NCBI GenBank assembly: GCA_008933995.1
Contig: WARS01004318.1
Span: 447,089 to 511,088 of the forward strand
Reading direction: 5' to 3'
Length of the DNA stretch: 64,000 bases
Source: Datnioides undecimradiatus
Taxonomy: Eukaryota > Chordata > Actinopteri > Lobotiformes > Datnioididae
Positions 1 to 9,485 of the stretch are shown in pieces (position 1 is the stretch's first letter; each line of letters begins with the position of its first letter). The position numbers and the translations under genes were made by a program. A model generated the notes under the pieces. The model saw nothing but the letters and a program-made list of their open reading frames with translations, made no database searches and was not told the origin of the DNA.

Positions 1-258
1 TTAAACGCTAAAACCTGATCACTTCAAGTGTTCATTTGAAAAATGTGAGTTCATGTTTTGAAGTTTTTGTGGAAAAACAGATTATTAATAATAATGAATA
101 ATAATTAATAAAACAGGTGCTGATAAATGTTCTTCACATGCGTCTAAGCAGCGGGGTCGGTCACACGAGGTGCACATCATGTCTGTGTGCACAAAGTCTG
201 CTTTATACAATCTAAGGAAATGATTACCTCCACGGACATTATACTTCTTCAGCGGTGC

Positions 259-263
<5 letters not shown>

Positions 264-309
<46 letters not shown>
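264..309. repeat. (CA)n microsatellite
   Basis: Uninterrupted CA dinucleotide run of about 46 bp in intergenic DNA. Confidence 0.95.
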
Positions 310-312
<3 letters not shown>

Positions 313-1227
313 CCAGCAGGCCTATGAATCTCGCTCTGCTCCATCGCCGCTCGCCTCCTACAGACTTTCCAGCAGATTAGTCTGATTTCATGCATATTGC
401 AGAGAAGTGCCAGAAACCTAATTGAATGAACATCTAAAAATAGCCCTGACTTCCAGCCTCTTTCCCTCTCCCGCCTCATCCCAGACGTCTCAGACCTGGA
501 TCTTTGTCGTCCAGCAGACTCTGCACCTGTGGTCCGTCCTCTTCTGGTCTGCTCAGCCTCCTCCCTGAATCAGTTTCTCTCGGTCTGAGTCCTGCGGCTC
601 AGGTTAGAAGGTGTCACAATTTGCAAACTGTGAAAGCCAAATTTGTGATTTTGTGGAGTTTTTAAAGTCTAAATTTTAATTTAATCTTTTTTTCACCAGA
701 AAATTGTTGAATTTTATTTAAATTTGTACCAAAAACCCATTTTTGTCTATGAGCTGATCACATTTTGCACATTTGAGCCCAGTTCCTGCAGCTCACTGCA
801 GGGGTAGCCCGGTAGGTCAGTCTGGTCTCAGATCAGCTTATTGCAGCTTGGACACTATCCATTAAACCACACGCTGTTCTGATGAGTCGGCTCTTATTAA
901 ACCTTCATTCCAAGCCTGATACTGTTCGTCACAAGTCACAGTTTTAATTAAACTGAATAAAATCCTGCAGAGGGAATGAAACGAGCTGCTCTGTGGAGGA
1001 ATCGACACCCACACCGCAGTGCATCCTCGGAAATCAGTGCATGTGTTGGGGGTTACACGTGCAGGTGCTTCCATTAGTTTAATTCAAAGTAATCAGTAAC
1101 TTTTTGCATGTTAGATTAATCGTTTGAGTCATTTTAGACAGATGAGCGTTTTGATGGTTTCAGCTTTTCACAGGTGATATTTCATAGATCAATCTCACAC
1201 ATGACAGCAAATGATTAAAAATCGTCA

Positions 1228-1233
1228 TTTATT
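1228..1233 (-). terminator. Candidate polyadenylation signal of Gig2 copy 1
   Basis: AATAAA on the minus strand, about 340 bp downstream of the copy 1 stop codon. It is the first canonical hexamer I noticed in that direction. The cleavage site is not visible. Confidence 0.4.
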
Positions 1234-1572
1234 GAAATTAAAAATACGAGTTCTTTGCTCCAAAATAGCCCCAGGACTTACATTTGATACTGTATCCATG
1301 CAGATTTATGTGATGTAGGAGAAAAAACATGCAAACTAATTAATAATGAGTGAAAGCAAAGTGACGAGGCACCGAGAGACAAACGAGGACATGAACACAC
1401 GACAACACTCTGTTTCTCTGCACACGACGACTACGTCTGACTCGTTTGTAAGAGTAACAAGTCCGCTTCAGCTTCAGTTACTATATCAGCGGAAAGTAAT
1501 AAGTCAGGTTCTCCTTACTGCCAATAGTAATGGGATTACATCAGAAGTAGCTTTTAGACGCTCTGCAGGCGA

Positions 1573-2133
1573 TTATTGATGTGTCGCCCAGATTAAGCCC
1601 AATAAAAGCCCAGTAATCAAAATCAAAGGTGTATAACCAGTGGAGGGAGGCTCGACTCTGTTTGATGACTGGACTGGTTGTGGTTTGATGGTTTTAATGA
1701 TCCGGATTCGGTGTGGATCCCAGACACAATCCTCCTCCAGACCGCTCCTCACCATGCCGCAGTCCGGCGGCACCCAGGCGGTGTCGTAGCCGTAGTCGTG
1801 CCAGGTCTTCTGACGTGGGTGACCCTGGTATTTGATGGCGATCACCTTCCCCACATCAACCACGACCTTGATGACGACCTTGTCATGCTCGGGGTGGCCG
1901 ATGGGATAGCGGGAAGCCTTCTCCAGGTCTCTGCTGAGGTAGACGCCGCGGCCGAGCATCCCGTCTGCAGACGGACGGAAACCTTTTCTCAGGATGTCCT
2001 GAGCGTTCCTGCTGGTGGTGCCGTGGTACATCACGTACCTTTGACCACTAACTGGCGCAGAGACGCTGAGTCGATTGACCCCATAGGGCAGATCAAAGTC
2101 GTCTTCAGCCCACTGGTACTGCTGCCGGTACAT
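1573..2133 (-). CDS. Gig2-family PARP-like protein, copy 1, with C-terminal membrane segment
   Basis: This single coding exon encodes 186 aa. It belongs to the fish Gig2 family (grass carp reovirus-induced gene 2), interferon-stimulated antiviral proteins related to the PARP/ADP-ribosyltransferase catalytic fold. Visible PARP landmarks are MYHGTT with His37, GRGVYLSRD with Tyr65, and EDCVWDP near the end. Glu134 of the last motif aligns with the catalytic Glu of the PARP1-type EYxVYD motif, so the H-Y-E triad looks intact. Unlike the other two copies, it ends in a hydrophobic stretch (about residues 168-183) that could be a tail anchor. The ATG at 2133 follows a 3' splice site (exon start 2154 or 2143). 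A donor at 2739/2738 marks a non-coding first exon ending at 2740, and an IRF/ISRE pair lies just upstream. ADP-ribosylation activity is inferred, not shown. Confidence 0.9.
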   Translation of the reverse strand: MYRQQYQWAEDDFDLPYGVNRLSVSAPVSGQRYVMYHGTTSRNAQDILRKGFRPSADGMLGRGVYLSRDLEKASRYPIGHPEHDKVVIKVVVDVGKVIAIKYQGHPRQKTWHDYGYDTAWVPPDCGMVRSGLEEDCVWDPHRIRIIKTIKPQPVQSSNRVEPPSTGYTPLILITGLLLGLIWATHQ

Positions 2134-2739
2134 GCTGGTGTCGCTGCAGGTTCACTGTGAGCAAACTGCAGATAAAACAAATCAGGAACGAGACCAGACG
2201 ATTAGGGAATTACTCAACATCCCACGATAATCGGGGGAAATGATCCGATTGGCTAACGAAGCCGGAGCACAGGGCTTTTTAAACAGACTCAGAGTAAATG
2301 TGGTCCTGAATGATGAAAATTAGCGTGTATACCTACTAAACATCAGTGTGTTATGGTCTTTGTTAGCTTACCGATGTTAGCATTAATCTCCTGTCTTGTT
2401 TTGTTAATCCAATATACAGATTATTAATTTGCTTTACAGAGTTTTACAATCTGTAAAGTATCCGTCAGACTTTCTTACTATCCTGTGTCAGTATAAAGAC
2501 TCCTCATGTCCTTGTTTCAGTGTTGGTTCCTGTCTGTTGTAATCATGTTAAACTACTTTGCTCCTGAGACAATCCCTCCTCGGCTGCGGCGCCTCACTGG
2601 GATTAAACACAGCTGAGAAACCTGATAACGTCCGTCTGCAAACGCCGGGAGAAGTCTGCTTTTATCACACAGGAAGCTGACACGCCAACATGTTGCAGAG
2701 TTTTTATAGAACTAACACGCTAAGTGTGTGTTCACATAC

Positions 2740-2770
2740 CTCTCTGTAGCGGGCTGTGAGTTCACAGCAG
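2740..2770 (-). other. Non-coding first exon of Gig2 copy 1 (5' end approximate)
   Basis: On the minus strand, GAGAG is followed by the donor GTATGTGAACAC. The same intron start (GTAxGTGAACAC) occurs upstream of both other Gig2 copies. The matching acceptor lies just 5' of the coding ATG. Only the splice-donor end is defined. Confidence 0.6.
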
Positions 2771-2796
2771 GATGATAATCCAGAAACACAGGTCTA

Positions 2797-2813
2797 CTTT
2801 CAGTTTCATTTCA
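2797..2813 (-). promoter_or_regulatory. IRF/ISRE element of Gig2 copy 1
   Basis: The minus strand reads GTGAAATGAAACTGAAAG, which contains GAAACTGAAA, an exact match to the ISRE core GAAANNGAAA. Two overlapping AANNGAAA IRF half-sites are present. It lies about 60 bp upstream of the first-exon donor, the position expected for a proximal interferon-response promoter. Confidence 0.65.
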
Positions 2814-3011
2814 CGTGTTGTACTGTTTCTGACTTTCGTGTGTGGGCGTCATGATGTGGGTGTGGTCAGCAGCTGTGGCGGTGTTGGGTTTCTGTCCTGC
2901 CGGCGCTACAGGCAGATGTGAGCATGAGAGTTACGGGACTTTGATCCACATCCTGCCACATTCGATCGGGTGTTCGTTTCCATAAAGTGTAATCATTTTA
3001 AATGAAAGACA

Positions 3012-3425
3012 CACGAGAGCCGGTCTGTGTCAGTTTGTGGTTGTTTTGTTTCAGTTTGTGGTTGTTTTGTTTCAGTTTGTGGTTGTTTTGTGTCACTATT
3101 CATTTTGCATCTTTTTGTGGCATTTTGCCTCTTTGTAGTCGTTTTGTGTCTTTCTGTAGTTGTTTTGTTTCAGCTTGTTCTCATTTTGTCTCTTTTTGAA
3201 CTTGTTTTGTGTCCGTTGTGGGTCATGTTGTGTCTCTTTGTAGTTGTTATGATGCCATGTGTCATTTTGTGTTGCTTTGTTGTAATCTCTGTCTGTTTGC
3301 AGCTGTTTTGTGTCACCTTGTACGTGTTTCATGTATCCTTGGTCATGGTTTTGCATCTCCGTGTGGTCATTTTATGTTTGTTTGTGGTTTGTTGTGTCCC
3401 TGTGGTCATATTGTGCTTTGCAGTT
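3012..3425. repeat. Degenerate TTTGTGGTTGTTTTG minisatellite
   Basis: About three near-identical copies of a 21-bp unit (cagtttgtggttgttttgtt) start the array. It decays into variants such as tctttgtagttgttttgtgtc and gtcattttgtgtc up to about 3420. The bias gives long low-complexity open frames in several phases. These are not genes. Confidence 0.8.
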
Positions 3426-3501
3426 AGCATACACCACAGTAACTGTACACATTCATGTTTCAAGAAAATGATGAACGAACGCTCAGGTTTCACACGACCC
3501 A

Positions 3502-3507
3502 TTTATT
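3502..3507 (-). terminator. Polyadenylation signal of Gig2 copy 2
   Basis: AATAAA on the minus strand, about 115 bp beyond the copy 2 stop. The intervening 3'UTR resembles the 3'UTR of copy 3 (shared TTCAAATGTATTTT block), which supports a common ancestral transcript end. Confidence 0.6.
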
Positions 3508-3622
3508 TTCCAGGTTTTGTGAGGCGGTAACAAAACGCGGTGTCGATAACCTTTGACCCAAACATATAAAAATACATTTGAACATAGAAAATAAATCGGG
3601 AACAGCTTGTAGAGCTCACACT

Positions 3623-4123
3623 TCACATGTATCCTTCAGCACCAAATCCAGATCTATAGAAAGTTGGAGCCGGATTCATGGTGTTAAGGATCTTGATTCG
3701 AGTTGGGTCCCAGACACAATCCTCCTCCAGACCGCTCCTCACCATGCCGCAGTTCGGCGGCACCCAGGCGGTGTCGTAGCCGTAGTCGTGCCAGGTCTTC
3801 TGAAGTGGGTGACCCTGGCGATTGATGGCGATCACCTTCCCCACATCAACCACAACCTTGATGACGACCTTGTCATGCTCAGGGTGGTCGATGGGATAGC
3901 GGAAAGCCTTATCCGGGTCTCTGCTGAGGTAGACGCCACGGCCGAGCATCCCGTCTGCAGACGGACGGAAACCTGTTCTCAGGATGACCTGAGCGTTCCT
4001 GCTGGTGGTGCCGTGGTACATCACGTACTTTTTATTGTCAGCTGGCGCAGCATGGCCGAGTCGAATGGCCCCATAGGGCAGATCAAAGTCGTCTTCAGCC
4101 CACTGGTTCTGCTGCCGGTACAT
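3623..4123 (-). CDS. Gig2-family PARP-like protein, copy 2
   Basis: This exon encodes 166 aa, closely related to the neighbouring 186-aa copy and in tandem with it on the same strand. The same landmarks occur: His37 in MYHGTT, Tyr65 in GRGVYLSRD and Glu134 before DCVWDP, so a PARP-like H-Y-E triad is kept. The C-terminus is different. It ends about 28 residues after the last motif in a Gly/Tyr-rich tail (GFGAEGYM) with no hydrophobic segment, predicting a soluble protein. The ATG at 4123 sits downstream of an acceptor (exon start 4144). The first exon ends at 4997, with an ISRE pair at 5068-5084. The tandem arrangement and shared UTR/intron sequence indicate recent duplication. Antiviral function is inferred from the family. 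Confidence 0.9.
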   Translation of the reverse strand: MYRQQNQWAEDDFDLPYGAIRLGHAAPADNKKYVMYHGTTSRNAQVILRTGFRPSADGMLGRGVYLSRDPDKAFRYPIDHPEHDKVVIKVVVDVGKVIAINRQGHPLQKTWHDYGYDTAWVPPNCGMVRSGLEEDCVWDPTRIKILNTMNPAPTFYRSGFGAEGYM

Positions 4124-4996
4124 GCTGGTGTCGCTGCAGGTTCACTGTGAGCAAACTGCAGATAAAACAAATCGAGAACAAGACCAAACAATTAGGGAAT
4201 TAACAAACAACACAAAACAATATTTAAGGCCTGTTTTAAACTTTCAAACTCAGCCACGCCACCAGCTCTGCTTCTGCAGAAGCTTCATCTTCTTCTTCTG
4301 CACAGAGAGTTAACAAATGCTTGACGTCAGCCAGCAACAGAAAGCATCTTGACAGGAAACATACCCAGGGTGGAACAGGACAGGGACAGTGCCCAAAGGA
4401 AACTACCCACCCCTGCAAGAGCCTGACCACCCTGCTGCCACATGCCAGCCCGTACAGGAGCACCCACTGCAGCACCAAACTGAGACTTCCTGATTCATCC
4501 CACGCCCTTTTTCTAAAGTAGCATCAAAGAACAAATACAAATAAACAAACCCAGAACAAAGCACTCGAATGGATTGGGATTCAGGCGCAAACCTTTAATA
4601 AATAAACTGTTAGATTAGACCCTTTCAGACACAGCACCCATAACGAAGCTGCTCCATGAGCAAAGCTGAGATCGTCTCACAGGAAGAGGTCTCTGCACAC
4701 CAGGGTCACACTGCTGCACACACAGTGAAAGAGTCCACGACACGGCAAAGTGGAAACTTTAAACTGTATCTGGAGATCCTCTCGACCGCGTTGTCACGAT
4801 AATACCATCTCATAAAAATATAATCTAATATAAAAACAGATCGCAGAACAGTTTCCAACTCTGAGCTCATCAAAAATGTGGATTCCCTCAGTTTACGACA
4901 GAAAGCTGCGTTCGATTAGGTCGTTTAGGTTTTTATCACATTCATTCGGAACATTTTCTGACTTCATGAGGAGGAAAACAGAGTGTGTTCACTTAC

Positions 4997-5040
4997 CTCT
5001 CCACTCCTCCAGGCTGTGTGCGTGTGTGCCCAAGCTTCAG
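4997..5040 (-). other. Non-coding first exon of Gig2 copy 2 (5' end approximate)
   Basis: On the minus strand, GGAGAG is followed by the donor GTAAGTGAACAC at 4996/4995, homologous to the donor of copy 1. The intron runs to the acceptor at 4145. The transcription start is not visible; it probably lies between the donor and the ISRE. Confidence 0.6.
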
Positions 5041-5067
5041 AAGGAAAAAACATAGCTGTCGGCGCCG

Positions 5068-5084
5068 CTTTCACTTTCGTTTCC
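5068..5084 (-). promoter_or_regulatory. IRF/ISRE element of Gig2 copy 2
   Basis: The minus strand reads GGAAACGAAAGTGAAAG, containing GAAAGTGAAA (exact GAAANNGAAA) and a second overlapping AANNGAAA site. It is about 70 bp upstream of the first-exon donor, the same geometry as in copy 1. Confidence 0.7.
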
Positions 5085-5894
5085 ACGTTTTTTGCGCCTT
5101 TTTGTTGCCGTGATGTCTTTCAGCCATATTGGCAGATGTGAGCATGGAAATAATGTTTAAGTTTCACCAAAATGTGGCACAAACTATAAGATGAAAACTT
5201 CTTTTATGTCATTGGTATCTTGGTTTTTGTCTCATGTTTGATGTAAATAAATAATAATAGTGGATTAAAACAGCTGCACTGCACTGCAGCGTGTTTCTCA
5301 GCGTGTGACCCGTTAAATCAAATGTAAAGCGTTCCCGCAGTTCTTGGCTCCACAAAATACTTATCTACAAAACTGTGTGTGTGTGTCATTGATGCACTTA
5401 TTGGTCCCTGGTGTGGACGACCCAGTTTCATCTGGTTTTGAGTGTATGATCAGCCACGCCCACGGCTGCTCATCCGATCTGACTCATTCTGGAACGAAGC
5501 CTCTCTGAAGAATCAGCGACTGATGTTCTGTTCCCCTCACTTCCGCTCTGTGGTTTTGCTGTAAACAAAGCCACACTCTGACTCCTGTTTCTGAGGCCTG
5601 ACATGCCAAACTGTGTTCACGTCCATGTGCAGCCATGTTGACACAGACTCATCAGACGGAGGCTGACGTTAACTATGAGGTGCAACACAAGGCTGTAAAC
5701 ACATCCCCGCTGTGACCCTGTCCTCCGTCCTGCAGAGTAGTGACCTTGTGCAGAGTAGTGACCTTGTGCAGTGATGCTCTGCTCCCTGAGCTCCTGCCAC
5801 GCTCTGATCTCTCCTGTGAGCTTAAAGCTCCATCTGTGACGTCCTCTGGACCTCCTCCACTGTGTCAGAGCAGAGACCCTTCAGCTGCACCGTC

Positions 5895-6249
5895 ACTGAG
5901 GAGAAGAAGGAGGAGAAGAAGAAGGAAGAGGAGAAGTCACAACAACAACAAGGAAAGGAGGAAGGAACTTATGAGGCAGGGAGGGAGGAAAGACAAGGAA
6001 GGAATGAAGGAAAAAAGGAAAGAAAGAAAAAGGAAGGAAACAATGAAGGAAGTAAGACAGTAAGAAAGACAGTAGGATGCAGCTAAGAAGGAAAGAATGA
6101 AGGAGGCAACAAATAAAGAAAAAAGAAGGAAGGAAGGAAGGAAGGAAGGAGGAACGTAAGAACAAAAGAAAGATGGAGGCCGTAAGGAAAGAAGGAAGGA
6201 AGGCAGGAAGAAGCAATAAAGAAAGAAGAAGAAGAAGGAGAAGAAGAAG
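5895..6249. repeat. Polypurine (GGAA/GAAG)n tract
   Basis: About 350 bp composed almost entirely of G and A on the plus strand, with GAAG, AAGG and GGAA subrepeats. Open frames rich in Lys/Arg/Glu here are composition artefacts. Confidence 0.9.
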
Positions 6250-6376
6250 TGTGTGTCTGCAGGTGCAGCAGCAGGGCGGTGCAGAGCAGCGATTGTGTTG
6301 CTGCAGCTAAAACACTGTGTGTGTTCTCAGTGCTGTGTGTCCTGATGGAGAAGCAGAGCTCCACCTGTCCCAGTTC

Positions 6377-6470
6377 AGGTGGTTGGTGCTGAGTCTCCTC
6401 CCTCAGACGCCTCAGAGCGGTGCAGCAGAGCTCTCCACTGACAGTCTGACCCTGGGGGGTGAACTGCAAA
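6377..6470 (-). mobile_element. Relic of mariner-type transposase (short)
   Basis: The minus strand can be read as PQGQTVSGELCC followed by ALRRLREE, resembling the mariner transposase segment REFVPQGQTVN..FY..VLRRLRE. About 90 bp is nearly identical to 9343-9430. No flanking transposase domains or terminal inverted repeats are recognisable. Confidence 0.55.
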
Positions 6471-7379
6471 CACCCGAGTCAATGAGCATCATCTGTGTCG
6501 AACTCCCAACCTGACCTGAGCCGACGCCCCCTGTGAAGACTCCGTGGTGATAATATGCAAATGTGCATCTGCATGTGGTCACGAAACGCTGAGGCTGTAA
6601 CAGCTGAGTAACTCAGAGCACTGACACACCCTCACAACCCTCGCCCGGCTGCATGCTCGTTACTGTGCCGTGCTGCGTTCAGGAACAACTGAACATTTCA
6701 ACTTTAACGATGATCACACACAGTTTTCCCTCTGTGAGCTCCTCCGGATCAGTGGTGACTTTCTGCTCGGATTCTCCGCAGCAATTTAACCAAAAAGCTC
6801 AAATGTGACACATCGTGAGTCATCGGGGGGAAGTTTGTCAGTTTCAGGATGAGTCACAGCTGATGAATCTGCGTCACCCATGACGAGAGCAAACAAACGA
6901 CGGCAGCTTCCACCCAGAAGAAGCTGATTTATCGTTGAAATGCGTCAGATTTCAACGGGAACACACTTAAAACTCTTCCGGTGAAGAGATGGAAACATCA
7001 GATGTGCGTGCAGAGCGAAGACGACTGAGAACTTCCTCACACTGAAACATGAACCGAAGAAATGTCTGACTTCTGTTACGTTTTCTAGGTTTTCACCTTT
7101 GACGGCAGCTGTTTTCATGACCTCCTTCTTCTGCAAATGTTTAATCACAACAGTGTGTTCGGTTTTCATGCTCTCATTCATCATAACTGTTAGAAATTCA
7201 TGTATAACTGTTACTGCATTTGGATTTTATGCTAATAACTTTTTCTCAGTTGCAGAGGAGACCCTGAACATCTCATAACTTAACTGCCTGTAAAGCAGAT
7301 CACTCATGGCTGTGCTGCGGGCCGGCAGGACAGAAACCAAACATCACAGCATTACACCCAGAGATGAATGTCGTAAAAC

Positions 7380-7400
7380 AAGTGAAACAAAAGTGAAAGA
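7380..7400 (+). promoter_or_regulatory. Tandem IRF elements of Gig2 copy 3
   Basis: Two exact AAGTGAAA IRF half-sites (7380-7387 and 7391-7398) are spaced 11 bp apart, about one helical turn. The first-exon donor is at 7501. A TATA-like cttataaga lies at about 7443. Confidence 0.6.
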
Positions 7401-7469
7401 CAGACGCAGGTATGAGGAGACTCCTCCCAGAGCCCGAAGGCACTTATAAGACGCACAGAAACTCACAGG

Positions 7470-7500
7470 TGGCACTGCCACAGGAGGAACCCAGACACAG
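7470..7500 (+). other. Non-coding first exon of Gig2 copy 3 (5' end approximate)
   Basis: GACACAG is followed by the donor GTACGTGAACACAC at 7501, matching the intron-start motif of the other two copies. The intron ends at the acceptor CCCCACAG (8414-8421), 10 bp before the ATG. Confidence 0.6.
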
Positions 7501-8431
7501 GTACGTGAACACACTTTGTCTCTTACAGGAAGTGTAACACGAGCTGTTGGTGTGAATGAAAGTGTGCTTAAACTCAGAATCTGTTTAACAACACGACAAA
7601 TGATGGAAAACAGCATTTAAAATAATCCAAGTAACAGAAAAAGTCTATGAATGAAAAATACCAGGATGTCCCTCTGCATCCGCTCACACTGACGCCAGCC
7701 TCATCACAGTGGAGGATGCGCTGTGTTGCCTCTTCTATTTACTCTGACTTTTATGCTACAGGCTGACGACATAACGCACAATAATGACATGAAACACCTC
7801 ATTTAATCACCGCGGTGTGTACAGGGCAGCCAATAAAAGGTGTTGACGGGATGTTCTGTTGCTTCACGATTTGTCTGAATCACACTGACGCTACGAGCTA
7901 AATGCTAACATGACAGCGACAAAAGGCCAAAATGCCACCTTAGCTCTAGCATATTAGCATGTTTAAGACAAGTCAGGAGGTTTTTAAAGCTGTTAGGAGA
8001 CACAGCGAGCGTCTGCACCAACTTTTGTGTTGATCTGTCTTGTAAACGTTGCCCCGAGGAAACTCTGGGGCAGATCCCCCAAAGAGGTCAGTAAAGTTAA
8101 TTAACTCTGCATCATTAAGGCTCGTTAAGGAGGCTGAGCAATGACTGTGAACGCAGCAAACATTACACCTGTTACACAGGTTTGCATGTTGGCATCGTCT
8201 CTGTGAACATGTTAGCATGCTAAAGTTAGCATCCAGCTCAGAGCTCTGACTTCAGGCAGCTTTTACTGCACCGTGATGTCATCCAGCAGGTGTGGCCCAA
8301 TGGGACGTTAGCAGGAGTGAAACTGGCGTGTGTGCAGACTCGTTCTGACTTCCGGTGTCAGAGCTGTGGTTTCATTTCTGATGATGTTCACTTTCTTCAT
8401 TAACAAACTTGTTCCCCACAGTGACGCCAGC

Positions 8432-8926
8432 ATGTTCCAGTGGGCTGAAGACGACTTTGATCTGCCCTATGGGGTCATTCGACTTGGCCATGCTGCGCCA
8501 GATGACAATAAAAAGTATGTGATGTACCACGGCACCACTAACGGGAACGCTCAGGACATCCTGAGAACAGGTTTCCATCAGTCTGCAGACGGGATGCTCG
8601 GCCGCGGCGTCTACCTCAGCAGAGACCTGGAGAAGGCTTCCCGCTATCCCATCGACCACCCTGAACAAGACAAGGTCGTCATCAAGGTCGTGGTCAACGT
8701 GGGGAAGGTGATCGCCATCAATCGCCAGGGTCACCCACGTCAGAAGACCTGGCACGACTACGGCTACGACACCGCCTGGGTGCCGCCGAACTGCGGCATG
8801 GTGAAGAGCGGTCTGGAGGAGAATTGTGTCTGGGACCCAAATCGAATCAAGATCCTCAATACCATCAAACCGAAGCAGGTCCCAGCTTTTGGTGGATGTG
8901 GATGTGGTGCTAAAGGGTACAAGTGA
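8432..8926 (+). CDS. Gig2-family PARP-like protein, copy 3
   Basis: This exon encodes 164 aa starting MFQWAEDDFD. I chose the ATG at 8432 because a clean 3' splice site (exon start 8422) precedes it. The longer upstream open frame reads through the intron. The PARP-like landmarks are His33 (MYHGTT), Tyr61 (GRGVYLSRD) and Glu130 (ENCVWDP). The first residues are four shorter than in copies 1 and 2. The tail is Gly/Cys-rich (GGCGCGAKGYK) with no membrane segment. The gene is inverted relative to the other copies and has its own IRF pair and polyadenylation signal, so it looks like a complete transcription unit. Antiviral and ADP-ribosyl functions are family-based inference. Confidence 0.9.
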   Translation: MFQWAEDDFDLPYGVIRLGHAAPDDNKKYVMYHGTTNGNAQDILRTGFHQSADGMLGRGVYLSRDLEKASRYPIDHPEQDKVVIKVVVNVGKVIAINRQGHPRQKTWHDYGYDTAWVPPNCGMVKSGLEENCVWDPNRIKILNTIKPKQVPAFGGCGCGAKGYK

Positions 8927-9030
8927 TTCAAATGAGCTGTTCCCAAATTTATTTTGGATGTTCAAATGTATTTTCTTATATATTTGGATCAAAAGGAAAA
9001 GATTCTGTCACTGTAACATGAAAACTAACA

Positions 9031-9036
9031 AATAAA
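9031..9036 (+). terminator. Polyadenylation signal of Gig2 copy 3
   Basis: AATAAA about 105 bp after the stop codon, followed by a GT/T-rich stretch (gttgttcttttaaag, gtgtgatgttttg) suitable as a downstream element. Confidence 0.65.
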
Positions 9037-9229
9037 AGTTGTTCTTTTAAAGTTATGTTGAAAGTGTGATGTTTTGTATTTTGAAATAATTGCATAATTC
9101 CAAATGTTACGTCACCTGCAGGTTAGCATAGCACATCCACTGTCAGTGCTACACATGACACGCTGCATAAACACAAGGCCATTTAACACTTTGATTTCAT
9201 ACCTGATTTTAATTTGGTTGTTGTCCTCA

Positions 9230-9485
9230 GAGTACTGACCTTGTGCAGGGACGTTCTGTAGGTGTGTCCTGGACCATCTGCACACTGCGCTGCACGTCCT
9301 CCACCCCGTCAAACTCCAGCTCTGGGCAGAGTGGGTTGGGAGGTGGTTGGTGCTGAGTCTCCTCCCTCAGACGCCTCAGAGCGGTGCAGCAGAGCTCTCC
9401 ACTGACAGTCTGACCCTGGGGGACGAATTCACGCTGCACAACCCCGCAAATGTGGGAGGAGACGAGCAGCATGTCCTCCTGATCT
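9230..9485 (-). mobile_element. Internally deleted mariner-type transposase relic
   Basis: The minus-strand frame gives CGVVQREFVPQGQTV and then ALRRLREE, matching the pattern around the second catalytic region of mariner transposases. It continues directly into EFDGVEDVQRSV, which resembles the C-terminal FxxVxxIQ motif. The DDN/DNAPAH region expected between them is missing, so the copy is dead and internally deleted. The first part repeats the relic at 6.4 kb. Confidence 0.6.

Larger units (their letters stand above)
1..1572. other. Non-coding flank left of the Gig2 cluster
   Basis: I see no supportable gene. The stretch holds a (CA)n microsatellite (about 264-309), AT-rich sequence at 640-760, a weak tRNA-Arg-like segment on the minus strand (about 800-877), and a minus-strand AATAAA (1228-1233) that could end the first Gig2 transcript. 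The short open frames in the CA run and elsewhere have no recognisable family pattern. Confidence 0.5.
5140..7379. other. Intergenic region between Gig2 copies 2 and 3
   Basis: No gene is supported. It contains a 20-bp tandem duplication (gagtagtgaccttgtgca, 5736-5772), a long polypurine tract (5895-6249), a short mariner-type transposase relic on the minus strand (about 6377-6470), and sequence resembling 9.2-9.75 kb. The latter is evidence that intergenic DNA was duplicated together with the Gig2 genes. Confidence 0.55.

Noticed and set aside
3002-3530. Hydrophobic Cys/Val/Leu-rich frame over the TTTGTGGTTG repeat
   Set aside because: It is a translation of a minisatellite and is open in several frames.
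1678-4150. Long plus-strand open frames (160-190 aa) opposite Gig2 copies 1 and 2, and a 206-aa one opposite copy 3
   Set aside because: They are antisense shadows of the Gig2 coding exons, kept open by codon composition. They have no splice or start context and no protein family pattern.
5740-6469. Lys/Arg/Glu-rich and Phe/Leu/Ser-rich frames
   Set aside because: They are artefacts of the polypurine tract read on its two strands.
8330-8431. Upstream in-frame extension of Gig2 copy 3 (34 extra residues)
   Set aside because: It reads through a clear intron end (CCCCACAG at 8414-8421). The other copies start at the equivalent post-splice ATG.
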